From positions 82,078 to 146,077 of the forward strand of contig JAENYZ010000002.1 in NCBI GenBank assembly GCA_016841525.1: a stretch of 64,000 bases of DNA. The letters run 5' to 3'. The notes beneath the pieces are model-generated. The model was given only the letters and a program-made list of their open reading frames with translations, was not told the origin of the DNA and searched no databases. Every line of letters begins with the position of its first letter. Position 1 is the stretch's first letter. Both the position numbers and the translations under genes were made by a program. Source of the DNA: Anaerolineaceae bacterium (GTDB lineage: Bacteria > Chloroflexota > Anaerolineae > Anaerolineales > Anaerolineaceae). Below are positions 8,201-16,160 of this stretch, in pieces.

Positions 8201-10796
8201 AGGGGCTTATCACACCTGTACTATGGAGGGTGAGGCTTTGTTAGGTGCCTATCACAACACCGCCACGGTGACTGGCAACCCACCGGTGGGTTCGGATGTC
8301 ACCGCCAGTGCCTATAGTTATTATTTTGGTTCGGACCCTGCTGTAGCGCTGGAATATTCTGTGAACGCTGACCCTGCGGATACGTCCCCGGGTTTATATG
8401 TGCTGCTGCCCGCGACATTGACTTTGGAATACAAGGTCACCAATACCGGGAATGTACCTTTATCCAACCTGGTTGTAACCGATGGGTCGTATGCTTGTAA
8501 TATTGACAGTCTGCCTGTGGGTGAATTTGATACGACCTGTACCCAAACAATGACGGCTTTGAGCGGTCAGCAAAGCGCCACGGCATCGGTCACCGGTGCA
8601 GCGCCCGCTCCCCTGGATGCTGTAAATGCAACAGATCCCATGTATTATTTTGGGGCGGAGCCTGTATTAATCCTGGACAAACAGACCAATGGACAGGATC
8701 CAGACTCGACACCCGGGGTATATGTGGAGACCGGTTCTACCGTCAATTGGACCTACGATCTTCTAAATGACGGTAACGTGAAATTAGAAAATGTGCGGGT
8801 TGTGGATGATAACGGCACGCCTGACAATTCAGATGATGACTATGAAGTTTGCAAGGGGATCACTCTTTATCCACCCGGGGATCCGGGGGGTGATAGCACC
8901 CACACATGCAACTGGTCGAAAGAAGCCGTGGAGGGGCAGTACTCCAATGTTGCTGTGGCTTATGGCGACCCGCCTTCGCCCTTATCGAGGATCGATGCTG
9001 AGGACACAAGCTATTACTTTGGGGCAACCCTGGTCGTCACCCTGGAGAAATCAACCAACGGTGAAGATGCCGATACCGGGACGGGGCCATTGATTGGGGT
9101 GGGAGGGCTTGTCGAATGGGAGTATGTTGTTACCAATAACAGCAACATCTCAATCGTTTTTACAATTGAGGATAATCCAACGGCCGACATTTTCTGTCCG
9201 ACCACATCCCTTGGTAGTGGCATGAGCACTTACTGTGAGGCCTCCGGTGAGGCAATAGCCGGGCAGTATGAAAACACTGCCACGATCACGGTCACACCGC
9301 CTGGGAGCTTGTCAACATTTGATGTCCAGGATACCAGCCACTACTTCGGGGTCACGACCGGGATTGATATCGAAAAGCACACCCAGGGGCAGGATGCGGA
9401 TGCCCCCACCGGGCCATTGATCAAAATAGATACCCCAGTCCAATGGGATTATTTCATTACCAATATGAGCAATGTAATCCTAACCAATGTCACCGTTGTG
9501 GATGATAATGGCACGCCTGGTGATACGAGTGATGATTTTGTGGTGTGTGACAAAATAACCCTGCAGCCGTATTTGGAAGAGGGGTATACCCACACCTGCA
9601 GTGACTCGAGTGTATTGGCAGTGGCAGGCCAGTATGTCAATGTGGCAACGGTTACCGGTGACTCGCCGACAGGGTTTGACCAGGTGACCGATACAGATTC
9701 CAGCCATTACTTCGGCAGCGATGCCGGCGTTGAACTGACAAAGCTTACCAACGGGGTGGATACCGGACTTGATGACCCTCCCTATGTCCTGGTAGGTGAT
9801 CCAGTAGAGTGGACCTACCTGGTTAAGAATATCGGCAACCTGAATATAAGTAACATTGTGGTAACGGATACTGACGAGAGCCTTACCATCCTCTGTAATG
9901 AAACGGTGCTTGTCGATGGTCAGCTATTGCCAGGCGTCACAATGACATGCACCGCAAGCGGTACTGCGATCGAAGGTCGATATGACAACACGGCTTATGT
10001 TGAGGGGACACCTTATGGATTTGAAACTGAAAAGGTACAGGATTCGGATGCAAGCGCTTATTTTGGTGCGAACCCGTCGATTGATATTGAGAAATCAACG
10101 GAAGGCTATGACGCGGACGATCCGCCCGGACCATATATCCCGGTTGGGGAGCCAATCACATTGCAATATGAAGTCAGCAACCCTGAAACGGATTATCGTT
10201 TTATTGATATCCAGGTAACCGATGATGAGGGGGTGATGGTCAACTGTCCATCAACAAGGCTTGATCCTGGCGATGAGCCAATGATTTGTACGGCTGAAAG
10301 CACAGCAGATTCTGGCCAGCAAGCCCTATCCGGGCATGTGTCAGCCAGGGTGGTTGTGGTCGCTAGCAGTCAGGAATTAGGAAGTGTGGAAGACAGTGAT
10401 CCCGGCCACTACTTTGGCTATACGGCTCCGGGATTAACGCTGACGAAGTACACCAATGGAATTGCTGTGGAAGGTCCGCCAGGCCCTGAACTGATTGTGG
10501 GCAGCAGCGTGACATGGACTTATGAAGTAATAAATGAAAGCAACGCGCCTGTTGCAGACCTCAGTGTCAGCGATAACCCGGTGGGGGTGGTGGCTTGCGA
10601 AAAGGATGGCCTTGAAGGGAATGAAACCATCACCTGTTCTGCCAGCGGTGAAGTTGAGGAGGGTCAATACAGCAATACCGCACAGGCAACCGGTGTCTTT
10701 ATACCGACTGAAGAGGAAATCTCATCCCTGGTGGCTTCCAGTTATTATTACGGCGTGAGAGGTTCTAAGTTATTCCTGCCGCTGCTCTTGCGCTGA
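5253..10796 (+). CDS. Giant secreted propeller plus ten Ig-like repeats, LPL tail
   Basis: ATG 5253 follows GGGAGG at 5242-5247. The order of parts is: signal peptide (1-25), a DUF7948-like N-terminal domain with YRHLYPGVDLVIR (about 40-240), seven SBBP propeller units with YSTYLGG starts and GDTFSTDFPV-type ends (about 250-685), then ten repeats of 105-125 residues. Each repeat opens with a K-x-TNG-x-DAD-type word, contains WTYxVTN strands and paired cysteines, and closes with SHYFG. The tail is LFLPLLLR. The repeats are DUF11-like adhesin or stalk domains. No catalytic motif is visible; a structural or adhesive surface role is inferred. At 1847 residues it is the longest protein of the window and ends the surface-protein cluster. 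Confidence 0.85.
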   Translation: MFRKMLSLLITLMFIFSQPLAVLAQGDFFDVYQNPPAGGLGFFKILSEEIPGHKEAYFLRGAGGGLWVTEDAIWLTQVEDAPSRQKGEYLPAEGALKAVNLKVSFPGANPDAVLEAEGRMPGHVSILKGENPEEWARELPLWGLLRYRHLYPGVDLVIRSTDSGFDWEYEVQAGADLDQLRLWIQGAHAVTQDKFGTILETSLGDLRLPALGLEGPEGALSADGTTRLVYGDWVEVYPQDVQLEIRSIDPVDRLTYSTYLGGSAREYGNDVALDAQNNAYVVGETLSPDFPVNTGDTTIDHTDAFISKLNMNVSPPSLAYATYLGGNGIDRASGVGVQNGIAYLIGDTDSSNFPLAGDAADVDVFAVALNETGSGLNYAKLIGGSEPIGDAEDYGYAIVVENSNAYLTGLSYSDNFPVTNGDGDSTGGDVFIVKLNSEGSTIYSTLLGGKYVDAGYGIDVSNGIAWVTGETDSDDFIGRVSDSAVFVISLTGIGLLDTARVFDGTLYERGFDLVLDSAGDVYITGFTNSTDFPVTNGSIYAGGLSDAFLIKLNHVSTIYSTYLGGSSSDHGLGIDVDAIGGVVVVGDTFSTDFPVTSDAFQDIYAGGGDIFITRYFLAGDDPGFRSYSSYLGGTSTETPKAIDMDNLVSAYISGDTYSTDFPVTLDAFDQSANGNLDVFLSVMAVAPLPAVQIEKFTNGLDSDEAPGEYFLPDTPITWTYQVTNNGEVPLINVEVTDSKGIVVDCGGIASLNPDQSIVCTASGFAEPDQYGNLGIVTAEDSLLGTVVSDVDASHYFGAVPDTELVKLTNDQDVDLVSEVYVETDGTVTWSYVVTNTGNVQLTGVNVTDDKGVTVTCPKSILEPGESMTCTASGTAVAGQYENTGTVIGVPPVGPNVSDFDLSHYFGSAPGIEIVKKANGDIYTETDPLYILDGDPITWTYELHNSGNVDLTNVTVMDDPGTMGDTSDDTMVCTGITLKSEPDPGAYHTCTMEGEALLGAYHNTATVTGNPPVGSDVTASAYSYYFGSDPAVALEYSVNADPADTSPGLYVLLPATLTLEYKVTNTGNVPLSNLVVTDGSYACNIDSLPVGEFDTTCTQTMTALSGQQSATASVTGAAPAPLDAVNATDPMYYFGAEPVLILDKQTNGQDPDSTPGVYVETGSTVNWTYDLLNDGNVKLENVRVVDDNGTPDNSDDDYEVCKGITLYPPGDPGGDSTHTCNWSKEAVEGQYSNVAVAYGDPPSPLSRIDAEDTSYYFGATLVVTLEKSTNGEDADTGTGPLIGVGGLVEWEYVVTNNSNISIVFTIEDNPTADIFCPTTSLGSGMSTYCEASGEAIAGQYENTATITVTPPGSLSTFDVQDTSHYFGVTTGIDIEKHTQGQDADAPTGPLIKIDTPVQWDYFITNMSNVILTNVTVVDDNGTPGDTSDDFVVCDKITLQPYLEEGYTHTCSDSSVLAVAGQYVNVATVTGDSPTGFDQVTDTDSSHYFGSDAGVELTKLTNGVDTGLDDPPYVLVGDPVEWTYLVKNIGNLNISNIVVTDTDESLTILCNETVLVDGQLLPGVTMTCTASGTAIEGRYDNTAYVEGTPYGFETEKVQDSDASAYFGANPSIDIEKSTEGYDADDPPGPYIPVGEPITLQYEVSNPETDYRFIDIQVTDDEGVMVNCPSTRLDPGDEPMICTAESTADSGQQALSGHVSARVVVVASSQELGSVEDSDPGHYFGYTAPGLTLTKYTNGIAVEGPPGPELIVGSSVTWTYEVINESNAPVADLSVSDNPVGVVACEKDGLEGNETITCSASGEVEEGQYSNTAQATGVFIPTEEEISSLVASSYYYGVRGSKLFLPLLLR

Positions 10797-10844
10797 TAAA
10801 GCAAAACGAATTACCAAATAGGGAGCGTTATCCAAAAAAAGTAT

Positions 10845-10878
10845 CAGGCTGGGCATTCGCCCAGCCTGGTGTGTTTTT
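10845..10878 (+). terminator. Rho-independent terminator
   Basis: A perfect 10-bp stem CAGGCTGGGC (10845-10854) / GCCCAGCCTG (10859-10868) with loop ATTC is followed by GTGTGTTTTT. It closes the surface-protein transcription unit. Confidence 0.93.
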
Positions 10879-11016
10879 GTCGAACGGAATGTTGGAGGAA
10901 AATACGGAGGTATTAACAAAGCTGCAAGACCGTTTTAATTGTTCTGGAATTCCCACGGAGTCTTCAGGTGAAAACTCTGGAATTGTTTGTCGACAATTGC
11001 ATGTGTTAACTGCAGC

Positions 11017-11208
11017 TCAAGGGGTTTTGAGGGTGTTTTCAAGGTCTTTTTTTAATTGCTGAAAGAATATAGACAGATCTTCAAAACAGTTAAAATGCGT
11101 TTGTTCACCGGTATGGGGGTCCTCTAAGGAAGCTAACCAGGATAATTTTCCGTTTTGTTTTACAAGCCACAGTTTGAGAAGAAATGAGTGATAGGTAATT
11201 TTTTCCAT
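11017..11208 (-). CDS. Small conserved-looking protein of unknown function
   Basis: I chose ATG 11208 because GAGGAG lies 6 bases upstream on the minus strand; this gives 63 residues. The core pattern is SWLASLEDPHTGE followed by F-x-C-F-E-D-L and an amphipathic end. The same pattern (W, then LE or IE, then GE, then F and a [SC][LF]E[ED][LM] helix) appears in the small protein at 57242-57439. Both lie close to a BTAD regulator gene. I know no function for the family; similar short proteins are common in Chloroflexota as far as I recall. No signal peptide or metal site is visible. Confidence 0.6.
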   Translation of the reverse strand: MEKITYHSFLLKLWLVKQNGKLSWLASLEDPHTGEQTHFNCFEDLSIFFQQLKKDLENTLKTP

Positions 11209-11297
11209 AAGGATCTCCTCAAATTTATGTTCCTGAATTCCACAAATACACAATTGGCTTAATTGATATTTTAGGAAGCTGATCCCTTTTAGGGCTG

Positions 11298-11393
11298 TTT
11301 ATGAAATTTGTTTCATAAAAGCAAGGGGATTGCTTTTATCTGGCAATTTTATTGATCAGGAAGCCTGAGGCTGTGCTTCCTGATCAATTTTTT
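11298..11393 (+). other. Three consecutive hairpins ending in a T-tract; possible small RNA
   Basis: Hairpin 1 is TTTATGAAA/TTTCATAAA (11298-11319, loop TTTG). Hairpin 2 is AAAAGCAA/TTGCTTTT (11317-11337, loop GGGGA), overlapping the first by three bases, so the two are partly exclusive. Hairpin 3 has a 12-bp stem TTGATCAGGAAG/CTTCCTGATCAA (11352-11387), then T residues to 11390. The terminator form is only valid on the plus strand, where no upstream gene is visible, so a small transcript ending here is possible. It may instead be a terminator inherited from a lost gene. Confidence 0.4.
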
Positions 11394-11466
11394 CTTGTCT
11401 CGAGGGGTCAACAATTTGAGCATTTCTGTCATATCGTTCTTCAATTTAGCTGGAGGTAGATGAAGA

Positions 11467-11961
11467 TTAATGCACTTTTAGTGATCCTATAACGTCAATG
11501 ATTTTATGTTCATCCCCTCCCTGAACCATACAGGTGAAGTAAAGTTCACCCTCATCAATGTTGATAGATCCACCCAAGAAGGTGGTGCTCCCCGGGTCGA
11601 AGACATCATACCTTTTGAGATGGGCAAAACTCGGAGCGACACTTGGGCTCGTATGTGCTTTTAAATCTTCGATTGTGTAACCTTCATCCAATGTGTCAAT
11701 GGCGATCATATAATTATCATAGGTGTCATCCTTTACAAGAACTTTGTAAGCGAAGGAGCCTCTGGAGGCATCTTTATAGATAGTCAATGAACATTTGTCA
11801 CCAGGCTCAAAGACAATTTCAGCATTGGTTTCCCATTGTTTACCTTTTCCGGAGTGAGCAAGCCGCCATTCGTTTTCCACGCCGAGTGCTTCTGCTGTTG
11901 TGCAACCTGGCATCATTGTCAAGATCCCTAAAACAAGAAAAATCAAATATTTTATCTTCAT
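11467..11961 (-). CDS. Putative lipoprotein of unknown function
   Basis: ATG 11961 is preceded by AAAGGAG. The N-terminus MKIKYLIFLVLGILTMMPGC is a lipoprotein signal with the modifiable Cys at residue 20, so the mature protein is expected to be attached to the outer face of the membrane. The rest, about 144 residues, has mixed strands (CSLTIYKDASRGSFAYKVLV, TTFLGGSINIDEGELYFTCM) and looks like a compact beta domain. I do not recognise the family. It is a monocistronic gene, divergent from the BTAD regulator that starts 197 bp away, and shared regulation is possible but not shown. Confidence 0.65.
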   Translation of the reverse strand: MKIKYLIFLVLGILTMMPGCTTAEALGVENEWRLAHSGKGKQWETNAEIVFEPGDKCSLTIYKDASRGSFAYKVLVKDDTYDNYMIAIDTLDEGYTIEDLKAHTSPSVAPSFAHLKRYDVFDPGSTTFLGGSINIDEGELYFTCMVQGGDEHKIIDVIGSLKVH

Positions 11962-12081
11962 TTTTTCTCCTTTATGCTACTGGGTTGATTTAATTTGGCT
12001 GAGAAGTCTTGCTGACTTCAACCTGATTAGAGCTTACATTATTAGCGTGAGGAAAACGTGATAAATTCTGCCAAAATAATT

Positions 12082-12109
12082 TTGTTTTAACAATAGATTT
12101 TTGTATAAT
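12082..12109 (+). promoter_or_regulatory. Likely sigma-70 promoter of the BTAD regulator
   Basis: TTGTTT (12082-12087) and TATAAT (12104-12109) are separated by 16 bp. The start codon ATG 12158 lies about 40 bp past the expected transcription start. The -10 is perfect; the -35 matches only TTG. Confidence 0.5.
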
Positions 12110-12157
12110 GTAATTGTTAGTGCGGAAATTTTTTTTTGCGCAACCAGCGAGGTAGGG

Positions 12158-15100
12158 ATGAACCAGCTTAATGTATGTTTGCTTGGTTCAATGCAGCTCA
12201 TGCGGGGTGACCAACCACTGACGAATTTTGGATCGAACAAGGTGCGCGCCTTATTTGCCTACCTGGTTTTAGAGTCAAGCCGTCCACATCAGCGCAGAAA
12301 ATTAGCAGCCTTCTTATGGCCTGAAATTCCGGAAACCAATGCCCTTTCAAACCTGCGTTATTGCTTATCCAATCTCAGGAAAGTACTGTGGGATCGGTCC
12401 ACTCAACCGCCTTACCTGCTGATCACACCCCAAACTGTTCAATTCAATCCTCACAGCCATTATCATCTTGATGTGGCCGAATTTGAAGTGCAATCCACTC
12501 TTTCACAGCAGAATCCTCTTGATTTTGTGAGTCTGATGAATGCGGCAGATTTATATCAAGGGCGGTTCATGGAAGGCTTTTCAATTCCTGACAGCATCCC
12601 ATTTGAAGAATGGATGGTCTTGAATCGTGAGCGTTTTGATCGTCTGGCATACGAGGTACTTAATCGCCTGGCGAGTTATTATGAATTGATTGGGGAATTT
12701 GGGCAGGCTATTGGATGTGCACAGCGGCAAATCGCATTGGACCCGTGGCGCGAAGAGGTACATCGCCTGATCATGCGATGCCTGAACTTTTCAGGTCAGC
12801 GAAGCGCAGCAATCGCCCAGTATAAAAGCTGTAGTAAAGCCCTGAAAGATGATCTGGATATTCCGCCCAGCCCTGATACGGTAAAACTTTATCAAGCAAT
12901 TTGTGAAGAACAACTCCCCGCGCCGCCCACCCCACCTGCTTTTTTCCTTCGATCGCCCAATTTGCCCGTTGAACGCCCACAATTCGTCAGTCGTCAGGAA
13001 CCCTTAAACCAAATGTCCCAGGCTTTGAACCAGGCTTTGGAAGGTCAGGGGGAGCTTTTGTTAGTCACCGGCAGCCCTGGTCAGGGGAAAACTGCTCTTG
13101 TGCAGGAATTTATCCGTGGTGCGTTGGAAATCTATCCACAAGTGGCAGCCGCCTGGGGCAACAGCCAGGCCTACTTTGGCTCTGGCGATCCTTATTTACC
13201 ATTCAGAGAAATCCTGGAAATGTTATCCGGTCAGGTGGAACATCGCTGGGAGGCTGGCGCCATCTCTCATGACCATGCTCGCCGTATGTGGCACTTGACT
13301 GCACCCTGTGCCCGGGCATTGGTTCAACAAGGACCCGAACTGATTGGGACATTTGTATCCGGGTCTTCTCTTTTGCAGCGAGTTTCTTTTGTCCTTCGGG
13401 AGGAACCTGCCTGGTTGTCCCAATTGACAGACTTGGTCGATCCGAAGTCTGAAAGACATCCTATTACCGGGGAAGACCTCATCCAACAGTATAGTCACGT
13501 TTTGAATGAGATTTCTCATCATGTGCCCCTGCTAATATTTGTGGATGACCTCCAATGGGCGGATCAATCCTCTCTGGATTTATTCTTTCATCTCTCACGC
13601 CAATTATCCAATACACACATCCTGCTGGTTGGTGCATTCCGACCTGTTAAAAGCACATTGGGTGTTGATGCTGCGTCCCTGTCACTGGCAGATATGGTCA
13701 ACGAACTCAGACTTCAATGTGGTGATATCTTGATTGATCTGGATGAAATCACAGATCGAGGTTTCATTGATGCCTATCTTGACCAGGAGCCAAATCAATT
13801 AGGGGATGATTTTCGGGACGATTTATACTATTACACGCACAGTCATCCGCTTTATACGGTTGAGATGTTGTTTGATATGAAGCAAAGGGGGCACCTGATC
13901 AAAAATGAGGCTGGGGTATGGATGGTTTCGAAATCCCTGGATTGGGACCACCTGCCATCCCGGATTGAAGCTGCAATTGAAGAACGCCTTTGCCATCTTT
14001 CTGATGACTTATTGCATCTTCTAAAAACAGCCAGTGTTGAAGGCGAACGATTTACTGCAGAGGTCCTTGCAGATATTCTTAAGATCGACGAGGAAGACAT
14101 GTTAACCAGGATTCGCGAGGAACTCGATCATCAATTTAGGTTGGTCCAGGCGAACAGCAGTCAGCGGATTGATGGAGGACGCCTGTCTCGCTATCGTTTC
14201 CGCCATATTCTTTTTCAGAAATATCTGTACGATCATTTGGATACAGTTGAGCGCGTTGAATTGCATGAGGTTGTTGGCAAGGCGATCGAAGAACGCTATG
14301 CTGGGGGGCTGGAAGAGCTGTCTGTGCCCCTGGCGATCCATTTTGAATTGGCAGGACTGAATGGTAAAGCCATTGATTATTACGAACTTGCGGGCAGAAG
14401 GGCGATTGAATTCTCATCTTATGAGGACGCCATCAGCCATTTTAAGAAAGCCCTCTCACTGCTTGAAGAAGAACCGCGGTCAATGGACAGGGATAAACGA
14501 GAATTTGATCTCTTGCTGCGCTTAAGTACCCCATTGATGTTTGCTTGTGGTTTTGCTTCAGAGGAGATGCGATTGATTAATGACAGGATGGCGTCGCTTC
14601 TCAAACGCATTCCCTTGAACGTAGACATGTTCCCCATTTTCCACGCAATTGGCGCTTATTACCAAATGCGGGGGCAGTACGAAAAAGCCCTGGCTATGCT
14701 TCAAGAAGGCGAACTTTTAGCCAGGAGAAACGAAGATGAGCTGCTTATCCGGCTTGTCAATTGGGGGTACGGTTTTAACTTTTTGTGGTTGGGAAAGTTT
14801 GAAGAAGCCTTGTTCCATCTGGAAATGATGGTTAATTTCTACGATCCACAGGTGCATGGTGAATTTCGAAAATCTTACGGGATTGATGCAGGTGTCGCAT
14901 GCCGCCTTTGGTCATCCTGGACATTGTGGATGCTGGGTTTCCCTGAACAAGCGTTGAATCGCGGCCAAGAAGCTATTGATTTGGGCTATTTCCTGGATGA
15001 CCCGGGTAACCTGATGTTTGCCCTGGATATTATCGGGTTTTTACGCCTGCTGATCGGTGAAACAGACGAAATTGATGACCTTTTTGAGTCTTTCAGAAAG

Positions 15101-15658
15101 CTGATGGAAAAAACACCGATGGCGCTTCATAATGCAGATTTTGAATTCTTATCAGGCTTGTATGATGTCCAAAAAGGTGCGCTAAAAACTGGGATTTGTT
15201 GTATGTGTCAGGGTATTGAAGCCTACCAGGCTTGCGGGACCATATCACAGCTTTCTATGCGGTTAATTATCCTGGCAGAAGCGTACGTTGATGATGGACA
15301 ATGGGATCAGGCAGCACAAACCATCCAGGAGGCAGAGGCATTAATCGAAGATTTAGAAGAGTGTTTTTACCAGGCTGAAATGCTGCGGGTCAAGGGCAAG
15401 CTGTTGCAAAACACCGGTGACATGAAAGCAGCTGAAATAAGCTATTTGGAAGCAATGCGGATAGCGGGTGAGCAAAAGGCGAAAACCTTTGAACTACGGG
15501 TAGCAACCGATTTGGCACGCTTGTGGGAAATGCAAGGCCAGTTTGCAGAAGCCCATCAGACCCTGGGCGAGGTTTACAGCTGGTTTTCAGAGGGGTTTGA
15601 TACGGCAGATTTACTGGATGCAGAGGCGCTGCTGAAGGCGTTGGGGGAATATTTGTGA
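12158..15658 (+). CDS. BTAD-type transcriptional regulator with AAA ATPase and TPR
   Basis: I chose ATG 12158, preceded by GAGGTAGGG, over the upstream TTG 12101, which overlaps the -10 box. Residues 1-95 form an OmpR/SARP-like winged helix (KVRALFAYLVLESSRPHQRR). Residues 100-245 form the BTAD helical domain (EEWMVLNRERFDRLAYEVL). An AAA ATPase follows with Walker A GSPGQGKT near residue 304 and Walker B LLIFVDDLQWAD near 457. The C-terminal half, from about residue 700, is TPR-like helices. The class acts as an ATP-dependent, multidomain transcription activator; the signal and targets are unknown. A second regulator of the same architecture is at 57511-61152. Confidence 0.87.
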   Translation: MNQLNVCLLGSMQLMRGDQPLTNFGSNKVRALFAYLVLESSRPHQRRKLAAFLWPEIPETNALSNLRYCLSNLRKVLWDRSTQPPYLLITPQTVQFNPHSHYHLDVAEFEVQSTLSQQNPLDFVSLMNAADLYQGRFMEGFSIPDSIPFEEWMVLNRERFDRLAYEVLNRLASYYELIGEFGQAIGCAQRQIALDPWREEVHRLIMRCLNFSGQRSAAIAQYKSCSKALKDDLDIPPSPDTVKLYQAICEEQLPAPPTPPAFFLRSPNLPVERPQFVSRQEPLNQMSQALNQALEGQGELLLVTGSPGQGKTALVQEFIRGALEIYPQVAAAWGNSQAYFGSGDPYLPFREILEMLSGQVEHRWEAGAISHDHARRMWHLTAPCARALVQQGPELIGTFVSGSSLLQRVSFVLREEPAWLSQLTDLVDPKSERHPITGEDLIQQYSHVLNEISHHVPLLIFVDDLQWADQSSLDLFFHLSRQLSNTHILLVGAFRPVKSTLGVDAASLSLADMVNELRLQCGDILIDLDEITDRGFIDAYLDQEPNQLGDDFRDDLYYYTHSHPLYTVEMLFDMKQRGHLIKNEAGVWMVSKSLDWDHLPSRIEAAIEERLCHLSDDLLHLLKTASVEGERFTAEVLADILKIDEEDMLTRIREELDHQFRLVQANSSQRIDGGRLSRYRFRHILFQKYLYDHLDTVERVELHEVVGKAIEERYAGGLEELSVPLAIHFELAGLNGKAIDYYELAGRRAIEFSSYEDAISHFKKALSLLEEEPRSMDRDKREFDLLLRLSTPLMFACGFASEEMRLINDRMASLLKRIPLNVDMFPIFHAIGAYYQMRGQYEKALAMLQEGELLARRNEDELLIRLVNWGYGFNFLWLGKFEEALFHLEMMVNFYDPQVHGEFRKSYGIDAGVACRLWSSWTLWMLGFPEQALNRGQEAIDLGYFLDDPGNLMFALDIIGFLRLLIGETDEIDDLFESFRKLMEKTPMALHNADFEFLSGLYDVQKGALKTGICCMCQGIEAYQACGTISQLSMRLIILAEAYVDDGQWDQAAQTIQEAEALIEDLEECFYQAEMLRVKGKLLQNTGDMKAAEISYLEAMRIAGEQKAKTFELRVATDLARLWEMQGQFAEAHQTLGEVYSWFSEGFDTADLLDAEALLKALGEYL

Positions 15659-15834
15659 AGATAATAAAATTCGTGAACCAGTTTTCTTATTGAATAAATT
15701 TGAGTTCATGAAAGGGTAAGAAAAAGAATCCGGGTATTTCAGACACGCTACCGCCATTTAGGGTGAGTTTAAGGTATCATATATCTTTAGAATGATGATG
15801 AAGACCACGTCTATTTGAATGGAAGAAAACACTC

Positions 15835-16155
15835 ATGACCGACGAAATCACCCCTGAATTATTTGAGCACCTGGTTGACCTGGCAGCTTTTGCCTTTGAT
15901 CCTAAAGAAGCCAAGTACCTGCGCCGGGAACTGAATAACCAGTTAAAGGCGATCCACCAGCTTGCAGCAGTGCCACTGGAAGAGGATGTGCCCCCTGCAT
16001 CACATGGTGTACCTTATACCGATCAAAACAGCCCTTCTCTTAGGGAAGACCTTTGGGTACCCTGCGATAATCCGGATGAGATCCTGGCTCAGGCTCCCCA
16101 GGTTGAGGATCGCTATTTTATTGTCCCTGATATTCCCCACACAGAATTGGAATAA
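15835..16155 (+). CDS. gatC: Asp/Glu-tRNA amidotransferase subunit C
   Basis: This 106-residue protein has the GatC signature: an N-terminal helix pair (FEHLVDLAAFAFDPKEAKYL) and the C-terminal stretch DEILAQAPQVEDRYFIVPDI. GatC stabilises the GatA-GatB complex, which converts Glu-tRNA(Gln) or Asp-tRNA(Asn) to the amidated form in the cytoplasm. It is the first gene of a cluster with gatA (5 bp gap), a DUF4870 gene and gatB, all on the plus strand. The 176-bp upstream region probably holds the operon promoter, but I could not fix clear boxes. Confidence 0.92.
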   Translation: MTDEITPELFEHLVDLAAFAFDPKEAKYLRRELNNQLKAIHQLAAVPLEEDVPPASHGVPYTDQNSPSLREDLWVPCDNPDEILAQAPQVEDRYFIVPDIPHTELE

Positions 16156-16160
16156 ACACC

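Noticed and set aside
10871-11062. A 63-codon plus-strand open frame after the giant surface-protein gene
   Set aside because: It starts inside the terminator T-tract, has no ribosome site and overlaps the better supported small gene on the minus strand.
15670-15712. Inverted repeat TTCGTGAAC / GTTCATGAA upstream of gatC
   Set aside because: The stem has a mismatch and a long 25-base loop, no T-tract and no known operator pattern. It may be chance.
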